From positions 1 through 27,082 of the forward strand of contig JAKTTS010000184.1 of NCBI GenBank assembly GCA_030560485.1: a stretch of DNA of 27,082 nt. Direction: 5' to 3'. A program made the translations under genes and the position numbers. Under the pieces are notes generated by a model, which searched no databases, had not been told where the DNA came from, and saw only the letters and a list, made by a program, of their open reading frames with translations. Source of the stretch: Ascoidea tarda (nom. inval.). Lineage: Eukaryota; Ascomycota; Saccharomycetes; Ascoideales; Ascoideaceae. Within the stretch, counting starts at the first letter, position 1; every line of letters starts with the position of its first letter. This document shows, piece after piece, positions 8,157-16,771 of this stretch.

Positions 8157-11100
8157 ATGCCTGGCATCGACGTCCCTCTAGACACTGGTTTACATGATAA
8201 TGATAATGATAACAATAAGAACAATAAGAACAGTAATATCAAAAATAAGTTGCCCAATCTAAATCAGCAACATCAGCAAGATCAACAATACCAAGACGAA
8301 TATCCCCATATCGAATTCAACCTAAATCGTCTATCAACCTCTGATATATCTTCCTTTTCTATATCAACAAAAGACTATGCCCACTTCAATCAAAATAGGA
8401 TTGATGTTAGATTCCCCAGTGAAAATATAATCTCTTCAAATAACAGCCATCATTCAACCTCACACCTCTATTTCAACACCAATAATCACACCTCAAATGA
8501 TTCCTTGGGTCTATCCTCTATTGATTTGTCCCTAGCAAGAATAGGCACCAATATTTTTGATAAGAACTCAACTTCTACCAATAAAAAAAATACTGAAAAT
8601 GATAATAACCCACTCAATTTAACACCCTCGATCAGGGAAAAATTGGTCAAAAATTTTGATCAAATCGACTACAACACCTCCTCTGATAAATACTACTTCA
8701 CTCATCTTTATGAAAATATTACAAATAATACAAATAATACAAATAACACAAATAATACAAAGACAAATAAAGAACCAAAGAAAACATCCTCAAGCATAGA
8801 TACAAGTATAAATTCAGCCATAAATAATGCAACTTCAATCAACAAATTAAATGGCAACCTCTCTCAAAATGATAACATTTCTTTACCAAATTCTAAAAAA
8901 CTATCTGATTTTGAACAATATAATCTTTCCTTGAAAAAGGAAACTTATCTTAGAGACAAAACACTAAACGAAATATACAAGCTAAAAGCCATAAATAGAA
9001 ATCAATTTGGCTTGAAACTACCTGTAAATGATAACATAGACTTTCAAGATTTATACACTGAAAGCTCTGCAAACTCTCATGCTATTAATCGTTTCCCAAC
9101 TCGAAATAGCAATTTTAAAAAGAATCATCATATTTCAAACCGCAATTTGACTAATCCTTTTAAATTCTTCCATAAAAATCCTTTCTCAAATTCAACTGCA
9201 ACAAAACATTCTGATGATCAAATACATGAAAATATAGAATTAGGCTTTGAAAGATCTCCATTTGCTGATAATGAAGATAACTACGATCTTCATACAATAC
9301 TCCTAGACAACAATTCAAACTATATACCATCCAATAACGTCAGATCAAAAAATAGTCATAACAATTATAAATTTCGTGCTAACAGTAAACTAAATTCTTT
9401 GAAAAACAATAGCTCAAACACTCAGAGAACATCTATAGATAACTATGAATCAAATGATGTACAATCTGATAGCACTTCAATAAATCAAAATCATGATGTA
9501 CTTCAACGAAAATTATCCTCAAGAACTTTACAAATGATAGCATTTAGTGGTGCAGTGGGAAATGGCTTATTATTATCATCAGGAAAATGTTTTACAATAG
9601 CTGGTCCTCTTGGAACAATTCTTGGCTTTGTAATAACAGGTTCTGTGGTATTAGCTGCAATGCTTTCCTATTGCGAAGTTGTAAGTTTTTTACCTGTTGC
9701 TGATGGCGTTTCTGGTTTATCCTCAAGATTTATAGACGATGCGTTTGGTTTCAGCTTGGGCTGGTGCTATTGGGCATCTTATGCCTTTGGGTTGGCCTCT
9801 GAGATAACTGCTGGAACAATTATGTTAACATATTACCCATATCTAGGCTTACCAAGTGTTTCAATAATTGGTTGGATTTCTTTTTTTATTGTGGTTGTCT
9901 TTGCTATAAATTTAGTTGATGTTAGAGTGTTTGGTGAATTGGAATATATTGGTGGTTTTATCAAATCCGGAATTATATTAATGTTACTATTATCTATGAT
10001 ATTATTAAACACTGGTGCACTTCCCCCTTTACACTCAAATATTGGATTCAGATATTGGGACTATTCTAAATCAGATTTCTCTAGAAACTTAATATATGGT
10101 CTATTCAGACCAACATTTGATTTAGATGATAACGGAACTGGAGGTGCTTTAAATGGAATTGGGGGAAACAAAGGCAGATTTCTTTCTTTATTAGTCACAT
10201 TGTTAATCTCTGCTTATTCCTATAGTGGATCTGAAGTCGTTTGTATAGCAGCAGCAGAAGCAAAAAACCCAAGAAAATCATTGCAGAGTGCAACTAAAAA
10301 GGTGTTTTGGAGAATTCTTATCTTTTACGTATTATCTATTTTCTGCGTTAGCCTTAATATATTTGCTGGTGATCCTAGATTATTAAGGTATGACACAGTC
10401 AGTGGAATTGAAATGAATGAGGAATTGGCGAAAAAAATACTAGTTGATAAAAACTATTGTCACTCAAATTTTTTAAATTGGGAAGGATATTCAAATGGAA
10501 ACCAAAGCCCATGGATAATTGCATTTCAAAGTGCAGATATTTGTTCATTTTCAAGTGTTATTAATGGATTTTTTGTTTTTTTTGCCTTGTCATCAGGCTC
10601 ATCACAATTATATGTTTCTAGTAGAACATTATACTCTTTGGCTATACAAGGAAAAGCACCAAAATTTTTTAAAAAATGTTCTGCAAGTGGAGTGCCATAT
10701 ATATCTGTGATATTTTCTGGATTATTTAGTTGTTTGAGTTATGCTTGTATTGACAAGAAGGCTACAAATGTTTTTGGATATTTAATAAATTTCGTTTGTA
10801 CTTCAGGTATATTGGTTTGGGTTGGGATGTGTTTATCATTTAACAGGTATTATTATGGATTAAAATTAAGGCCAGATATAATAAGCAGGGAAGATAAAAC
10901 GTATCCATTTAGATCGCCATTTCAGCCTTATTTATCATATTATGGATTAGCTGGATCATCAATAATTGCATTATTAATGGGATATACAAATTTTTTAAGG
11001 GGTAGATGGGATACATTGTCATTTATTTCATCATATGGGGCTATAATACTTTTTTTTTTAATGTATTTTGTGTACAAAAAATTATTTAAAACTAGAATAA

Positions 11101-11225
11101 AAAAATTGGATCAAATTGATTTTGATACTGGGAGAAAAGAAATTGATAGAATTGTTTGGGATGAGAATACTGAATATACAAAAACACTTAAGGATTGGTT
11201 TAAAAGTTTGATATCATATGCCTGA
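8157..11225 (+). CDS. SSY1: Ssy1 amino-acid sensor (SPS sensor, permease-like)
   Basis: Ssy1 is the plasma-membrane receptor of the SPS sensor (Ssy1-Ptr3-Ssy5). It detects external amino acids and triggers cleavage of Stp1/Stp2, which turn on permease genes. The first ATG in frame is 8157, giving 1022 residues against about 852 in S. cerevisiae. Roughly the first 445 residues are hydrophilic, Asn/Ser-rich and include (NNT)n and DN repeats. This long cytosolic extension is the hallmark that separates Ssy1 from ordinary YAT permeases. The membrane part starts at QRKLSSRTLQMIAFSG and shows about 12 hydrophobic segments. Ssy1-specific stretches include SGKCFTIAGPLGTILGF, FRYWDYSKS, LIYGLFRPTFDL, AGDPRLL, GVPYISVIFSGLFS and YPFRSPFQPYLSYYGLAG, and the tail DFDTGRKEIDR. 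It is convergent with the PET54-like gene, 127 bp apart. Confidence in orthology is high. Confidence 0.94.
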   Translation: MPGIDVPLDTGLHDNDNDNNKNNKNSNIKNKLPNLNQQHQQDQQYQDEYPHIEFNLNRLSTSDISSFSISTKDYAHFNQNRIDVRFPSENIISSNNSHHSTSHLYFNTNNHTSNDSLGLSSIDLSLARIGTNIFDKNSTSTNKKNTENDNNPLNLTPSIREKLVKNFDQIDYNTSSDKYYFTHLYENITNNTNNTNNTNNTKTNKEPKKTSSSIDTSINSAINNATSINKLNGNLSQNDNISLPNSKKLSDFEQYNLSLKKETYLRDKTLNEIYKLKAINRNQFGLKLPVNDNIDFQDLYTESSANSHAINRFPTRNSNFKKNHHISNRNLTNPFKFFHKNPFSNSTATKHSDDQIHENIELGFERSPFADNEDNYDLHTILLDNNSNYIPSNNVRSKNSHNNYKFRANSKLNSLKNNSSNTQRTSIDNYESNDVQSDSTSINQNHDVLQRKLSSRTLQMIAFSGAVGNGLLLSSGKCFTIAGPLGTILGFVITGSVVLAAMLSYCEVVSFLPVADGVSGLSSRFIDDAFGFSLGWCYWASYAFGLASEITAGTIMLTYYPYLGLPSVSIIGWISFFIVVVFAINLVDVRVFGELEYIGGFIKSGIILMLLLSMILLNTGALPPLHSNIGFRYWDYSKSDFSRNLIYGLFRPTFDLDDNGTGGALNGIGGNKGRFLSLLVTLLISAYSYSGSEVVCIAAAEAKNPRKSLQSATKKVFWRILIFYVLSIFCVSLNIFAGDPRLLRYDTVSGIEMNEELAKKILVDKNYCHSNFLNWEGYSNGNQSPWIIAFQSADICSFSSVINGFFVFFALSSGSSQLYVSSRTLYSLAIQGKAPKFFKKCSASGVPYISVIFSGLFSCLSYACIDKKATNVFGYLINFVCTSGILVWVGMCLSFNRYYYGLKLRPDIISREDKTYPFRSPFQPYLSYYGLAGSSIIALLMGYTNFLRGRWDTLSFISSYGAIILFFLMYFVYKKLFKTRIKKLDQIDFDTGRKEIDRIVWDENTEYTKTLKDWFKSLISYA

Positions 11226-11352
11226 ATGTTTTCTTCATTTACTTGTGTATTTATATATATATTTATTTATGTACATTACAATAGAATGGATGAGATTATG
11301 TTCTAAAATTTAGTTAATGTTTCAAATTTTTTTATTTTTTTAAAAAGATATT

Positions 11353-12375
11353 TTAATCCAAGACTTCAGCAAATATTCTTTTAAAGGTTGGATCATTTTC
11401 ATAATAGAAACCATTATATTTCCTTATAAATCTTATAGGATCTTCAGTGTTGGTAAAAGTGACAACCCAGTTCCCATTTGATAACTTTTTAACAGATTTA
11501 TTGAAATTTGGAGAAACATCATATTCCCATAAGCTTTTTTCTAAAAGAAACTCTTTATCCATATAATAAGGGAAACCAGTAATCAAAAGAGATCTTTTTC
11601 GTTTATTTAGATTATCTGTTAGTCTTTTGTCTGTCAAATCAAAAGCCAGAATTTTAGGATCATTGACGTATTCATTTATTAGAGATTTGTACTCCTGCTC
11701 AGAATCTGAAAATATTGGAAATATAATATTTTTTAATTCATATTTGATGTTATAAAAAGACAAGTTTTCTGAAAAGTTTCTGCCATTTAACATTCTATCA
11801 AGAGTTTCAAGAACAAAGACACCAGCGTCTTTGTGAGATGGGAATATCAAAAAATAAAAATTGTTAAAGGAGTAGTTGAATTTATTTCTTCCTTTGAATA
11901 TACTTAGTTCAGGAGCACTATTTTGCATTAATCCTCGATCAATATGGGAAGAGAGAAATAGATTCTGGAAATCTGAAATATGTAACAAAGGATTGTCAGA
12001 TTTGAATGCCAACACATTTGACTTATAGTTTTCAGAAAATTGCAGTGGTAGTTCGAAATCAGCAGGACCAGGAGAGTCAGCAACCACCCTTTTCTGGTTC
12101 AATATACTCTGTACAGTTTTCATTTCGATATTGTTACTGTCTATGATGGTTTTGAATAGCTTCGAAGAGTGGCTTTGGAGGAAAGTGGGCTTTAACAAGG
12201 AAGGCTTGCTCCTCTTGGGAGCTCTAGCATGGAACTTGGGCACATTGGTGTATACGACTTTTGAGAATCTCATCGACGTTGCTTCTCCAGACTTGTGCTG
12301 ATGTTTCTTCTGTTTTATTTGTGTTTCTTTCCTCAGAAGTTCTTTCCTCAGAAGTTGGAAAGGATGGTGATGCAT
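11353..12375 (-). CDS. PET54: Pet54-like mitochondrial RNA-binding protein (COX3 translation activator)
   Basis: The 340-residue frame starts at ATG 12375. A second ATG at 12273 would give 306 residues, closer to the 293 of S. cerevisiae Pet54. Its N-terminus (MRFSKVVYTNVPKFHARAPK) is basic and free of acidic residues, like a mitochondrial presequence, so the shorter start is quite possible. The C-terminal 80 residues look RRM-like: RSLLITGFPYYMDKEFLLEK, then WVVTFTNTEDPIRFIRKYNG. They line up with Pet54 as I remember it (SVLVWNIP..., FISFENSHDAYRFKRNYHG). A middle segment, NFYFLIFPSHKDAGVFV, also has a Pet54 counterpart. In yeast Pet54 activates COX3 mRNA translation and helps splice a COX1 intron. 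The family diverges fast, so the call is probable rather than certain. Confidence 0.65.
   Translation of the reverse strand: MHHHPFQLLRKELLRKETQIKQKKHQHKSGEATSMRFSKVVYTNVPKFHARAPKRSKPSLLKPTFLQSHSSKLFKTIIDSNNIEMKTVQSILNQKRVVADSPGPADFELPLQFSENYKSNVLAFKSDNPLLHISDFQNLFLSSHIDRGLMQNSAPELSIFKGRNKFNYSFNNFYFLIFPSHKDAGVFVLETLDRMLNGRNFSENLSFYNIKYELKNIIFPIFSDSEQEYKSLINEYVNDPKILAFDLTDKRLTDNLNKRKRSLLITGFPYYMDKEFLLEKSLWEYDVSPNFNKSVKKLSNGNWVVTFTNTEDPIRFIRKYNGFYYENDPTFKRIFAEVLD
12327..12356 (-). repeat. Perfect 15-bp tandem duplication near the PET54 5' end
   Basis: CTTTCCTCAGAAGTT occurs twice with no gap (12327-12341 and 12342-12356). Read on the minus strand in the long PET54 frame it encodes LLRKE twice. 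It lies upstream of the alternative ATG at 12273. Confidence 0.9.
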
Positions 12376-12432
12376 GTCAAGCAATTAATATGTGGATATT
12401 ACATGAAAGCGCATATTAAACTTTTGCATGTG

Positions 12433-12444
12433 TATTACGTAATA
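12433..12444. promoter_or_regulatory. TATTACGTAATA palindrome (bZIP/Yap-like site)
   Basis: This is a perfect 12-bp palindrome with a TTACGTAA core, the preferred site of Yap-type bZIP factors. It lies in the divergent PET54/LYS1 promoter, 58 bp above the upstream PET54 ATG. Use in vivo is not shown. Confidence 0.45.
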
Positions 12445-12475
12445 GCACGCGCTATGACCGTTGAGAGTAACTGAT

Positions 12476-12487
12476 CCACATATGTGG
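12476..12487. promoter_or_regulatory. CCACATATGTGG palindrome
   Basis: This is a perfect 12-bp palindrome containing the E-box CATATG, in the divergent PET54/LYS1 promoter. The binding factor is unknown. It is not the Lys14 site (TCCRNYGGA). Confidence 0.4.
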
Positions 12488-12606
12488 GTTTTTTGGCTTT
12501 TTCTCATCCAGCTGAAAATTTCCTCACAAACTAGACATAAACAGCAGTAGTATGCACATGTATGTGTATAGATTTCAGACACGCAGAAGACAGCAAATGA
12601 AAAATG

Positions 12607-12613
12607 TGAGTCA
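12607..12613 (+). promoter_or_regulatory. Gcn4 site TGAGTCA upstream of LYS1
   Basis: A perfect TGA(C/G)TCA site lies about 123 bp before the LYS1 ATG, a typical distance for Gcn4 control of an amino-acid biosynthesis gene. I found no good Lys14 site (TCCRNYGGA) nearby. Confidence 0.75.
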
Positions 12614-12669
12614 CTTTGTCAACTCTTCATCTGTGGGTTTTTAAGCAATTAAAATTTTCACTTTACTAA

Positions 12670-13851
<1,182 letters not shown>

Positions 13852-13944
13852 ATTATTACAAATATTCATTTTATTATTATGACTTTAACTAGTGCTATGA
13901 CTATGATTATAAATATATAATCTAACTATTTTTTACATATAAAA

Positions 13945-15360
13945 TTATTCTATTTCAATAACAGGCTTACTGCGAAAAGTTTGATTTTGATTCTTATTTT
14001 TTGAATCTTTATTTGAATTTTTATTTGAACTTTTATTTTTTTTATTTTTTTTGTATTTCAGTTTTTTATTTCTCCTATCATTTTTCTTACTTTCATTATT
14101 ATTCAATAAAATGTTTTTAATCTCTTCTCCATCGGTTTCATTATCAGTCTTATAATTGTACAAATCTTCTTGTGAGATTGATAATCTTCTCTTTTTCATT
14201 GTGTCAATTTTTTCAATTGTTTCAGGTATTACCGCCAAACAATTCAATCTTTCATCCGTTTTGTAAACTGCTATTTCTTCTTTAATACTAAGATCCCAAA
14301 CAACGATTTTTCCATCTGACGATATCGAGACCAAAAACTTTCTCTTTGTCAAGAAATCTTGATAGAATTTCAAATCTTTAATTCTTATTGTATGCCCAAT
14401 AAATTTATAACTGGGCTCTAAATCCAATGGAATCATGTTTATAATTTCATCTTTTTGTGCACTTCTCTTACTTTTGGTGTTGTATTCATCATTTTCTTTT
14501 TCTTCTTCCCCGTCACTCTCGTTTTCGTCTTCATTATTTTCGATTTTTTGCTTCTTTACTAAATCAGATAACTTATAAAATTGAATTTCCCCATTGCTTA
14601 AACCAATAACTAAGTATTCAATGTTATCAATTTCATAATTTTCTATATGCATTATTGTTATCCTCTTGAATTTCAATTGATTTATAATTTTTGCAGCAGT
14701 GGTGTCGTAAATTAAAACAGTATCCAATAAAGAAACAATAAAATGATCTCCATTCAAAGACCATCTAACAAATTGACCATTTTGCAGGAAATATTTCAAT
14801 TTTAAATTTGCTGCCTTTTTGACCGTCATTAAATTCCATAACTTGATTGTTTTATCGTCTGCACAACTAATCGCAATTTTTCCTGAGGGATGAACTGCTA
14901 AATCGTTAATTCTGGCTGTGTGCCCTTTTAAAACACCAAAACTTTCCCAATCTCTTGTTCTCCATATAATGATCTTGCTGTCTTCAGATCCAGATAAAAG
15001 CCATTTCCCTTGCTTTGAAGAAAATTTCAAACAGGTTATAGAACCTTGGTGAGACAATAAAGTGCCCAAATCCTTTCTTTTTTGCAAATCATATATTTTT
15101 ATGTGCTCGTCATTACCACCAGATACCAAATATCTTTTAGCAGCATCCAATGCTCTAATAGACAAAGAATGGGCTTCTAAATGGAAAATTGGCTGAAACA
15201 CTGGAACATTCTTCCTTAGTAACAATGAGATGCACATTATGTTATGTTCGTAGGACCCACATATTATCCTAAATTGAACAGTTTGGTTTAAGAGATCATC
15301 AACATCAGGCTTAACCTCAGCCTTTGTATCAATATCTTTCTTCTTTACTTCTTCAGTCAT
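13945..15360 (-). CDS. MAK11: Mak11, WD40 protein of 60S ribosome assembly (PAK1IP1 family)
   Basis: Mak11 is a nucleolar WD40 factor tied to Rlp24 in early pre-60S particles; it is also needed to maintain the killer M virus in yeast, hence its name. The first in-frame ATG is 15360, giving 471 residues (468 in S. cerevisiae); the 39 codons further upstream lack an ATG. Family stretches are FRIICGSYEHNIMCISL, HLEAHSLSIRALD, LVSGGNDEHIKIYDLQKRK, GTLLSHQGSITCLKFS, LLSGSEDSKIIIWRTRDWE, LKGHTARINDLAVHPSGK, DDKTIKLWNLMT and SSDGKIVVWDLS. Together these make a WD40 propeller with an acidic Glu/Asp/Asn loop at about residues 280-310. The C-terminal tail is Lys/Asn-rich, nucleolar-signal-like, and ends KPVIEIE (KVSVELE in yeast). 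Confidence 0.96.
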   Translation of the reverse strand: MTEEVKKKDIDTKAEVKPDVDDLLNQTVQFRIICGSYEHNIMCISLLLRKNVPVFQPIFHLEAHSLSIRALDAAKRYLVSGGNDEHIKIYDLQKRKDLGTLLSHQGSITCLKFSSKQGKWLLSGSEDSKIIIWRTRDWESFGVLKGHTARINDLAVHPSGKIAISCADDKTIKLWNLMTVKKAANLKLKYFLQNGQFVRWSLNGDHFIVSLLDTVLIYDTTAAKIINQLKFKRITIMHIENYEIDNIEYLVIGLSNGEIQFYKLSDLVKKQKIENNEDENESDGEEEKENDEYNTKSKRSAQKDEIINMIPLDLEPSYKFIGHTIRIKDLKFYQDFLTKRKFLVSISSDGKIVVWDLSIKEEIAVYKTDERLNCLAVIPETIEKIDTMKKRRLSISQEDLYNYKTDNETDGEEIKNILLNNNESKKNDRRNKKLKYKKNKKNKSSNKNSNKDSKNKNQNQTFRSKPVIEIE

Positions 15361-15429
15361 TCTTCCAAATTTTTGTCCCTTTGTGTTTAGTTTCTGTTGC
15401 TGGTTCTCTTTTGACGTTGTTTTGGATTT

Positions 15430-15440
15430 AAAATTTTTCA
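15430..15440 (-). promoter_or_regulatory. RRPE motif upstream of MAK11
   Basis: On the minus strand this reads TGAAAAATTTT, the ribosomal-RNA-processing element bound by Stb3-type factors. It lies about 70-80 bp before the MAK11 ATG, as expected for a ribosome-biogenesis gene. I saw no PAC partner next to it. Confidence 0.65.
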
Positions 15441-15540
15441 AATGGAAAAAAAAAAATATTGAAAATCCAAACGCCAAAATTGCGGATCTTTTTTTGGAGT
15501 TGGCCCAAGATTGATAGTTTTACCAGCTTTATTCTGCTTC

Positions 15541-15930
15541 AGGTAAAGAAGAACTCGTGGTGGACAACTCGGTTTGCAACTCCAAGATGATCAGGAATTA
15601 TAGATGAAAATGGTTTTGCTTTGTTGTCAAACAATTTTGAACAAACCAAAGATAACAATAACAGCAAGGCTCAAGTGGTTGGTAATAGTCAAAACGAAAT
15701 TGCAGAGAAAAAGCATCCATGAAAGAGAATCGGGACGAGTGAAGTAATATCCTATAAGGACAGTAACAATACCAACACATCTGTAGATTTATCAAGTCTG
15801 CTAACCATTACTGACACCAATACAGATATCAACACCAACTTGAATGGAGATACAAAAAGCTGGTTAGGATTGGTGATGATAACAAGAATCACAACAGTAA
15901 AATGGATAACTCAACAATCAAGTTGTAAAA
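15541..15930 (+). pseudogene. Decayed Asn-rich coding remnant, family unknown
   Basis: Three consecutive stretches read as protein-like sequence in different frames: one ending KMIRNYR at the TGA at 15605; one starting about 15603 (DENGFALLSNNFEQTKDNNN..., ending KKHP); and one from about 15742 (EVISYKDSNNTNTSVDLSS..., then DTNTDINTNLNGDTKSW). The composition (Asn, Asp, Ser, Thr) is that of the disordered parts of nearby proteins. No single ORF spans it. I do not recognise the parent gene, and chance cannot be excluded. Confidence 0.3.
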
Positions 15931-16303
15931 TAAAAAAAAAGGTGTGTTTGTGAAAATTTGTTTTTGCGTAACATTGAACACCAAATTGATAATCAAAGTC
16001 AAAAATGGAGAGGAAAGATGTTTGGGCATAAGAAGAGGCTATGTTATTGTCCTCTGATGATCCTCTCACTAGCTTCAAACTAGTTGCAAATGAGACCAGC
16101 TATCTAACCAGGCAAATGAGACCAGTTATTTGATGATGCGAATATTCAATTAGCAAACAACCAACTCCACTAAATTGGGTCAGAATTTTGGTTGATTAAT
16201 TAAATAAATTTAAATTAACTGGTTTGAATCAGATTTTGTCAAAATAAATTGGTGTATGAAATGGAATTGCTTTGTTTCTTATACTGTATAAATGTGCTAC
16301 AAA

Positions 16304-16771
16304 ATGTCTTTTTTTATTGCTTCCAAAAGCAAACTAATAGTGAACTCCATAAAATTTACCAGTGTTTCTTTCTCTTATAATTTGAAAATTGAGAAGCAAT
16401 CAATATGAGGAGTGCAGTCCTCAAATTTAATTAAACGAAATCTAGATGGCTGTAATCTTGTGACATTATCCACAAACAATTATCATACAGATGTGAAATT
16501 TCTGGCGTGTCTCTATCTATTAAATGAAAATGGTGAATATGATGAGTTATATCAGCAATACTTGGATGGTCAAAAACTTAGTGAACTTTTCAACTTATAT
16601 CCTTTTAATCTGGATTTTAATTTTCCTAAATTGGGTATCAGAAAGGCTGGATGATGGAAGTTGGGTTACACTTTAGTTGTAACCAGTCCCAGGGATGCAG
16701 AAAAGGCTTTAATACATATCACATCTAATGTGATTGAAGCTTACTCTTCCAAAAGTTATCAATCTTATTGA
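16304..16771 (+). pseudogene. Velvet-domain-like gene, copy A, interrupted by two in-frame TGA codons
   Basis: From ATG 16304 one frame runs 155 codons to TGA 16769-16771. It is broken only by TGA at codon 35 (16406-16408) and codon 117 (16652-16654); there is no frameshift. In order it reads SYNLKIEKQSI, QSSNLIKRNLDG, NLVTL, DVKFLACLYL, YLDGQKLSEL, LDFNFPKLGIRKAG, WKLGYTLVV. This matches the order of the velvet domain: a Y-x-L-x-V-x-x-Q opening, an R(R/K)-P-I-D-P-P-P-I-V-Q-L block, a short strand pair, then an F-x-F-x-D-L-S-x-x-x-E-G-x-F-R-L-R-F core. Velvet proteins (VosA, VelB, VeA) are NF-kB-fold DNA-binding regulators of development in moulds. Copy B at 19.6 kb is about half identical. 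A TATAAA lies at 16287, very close to the ATG. The most likely status is a decaying pseudogene. Confidence 0.6.
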
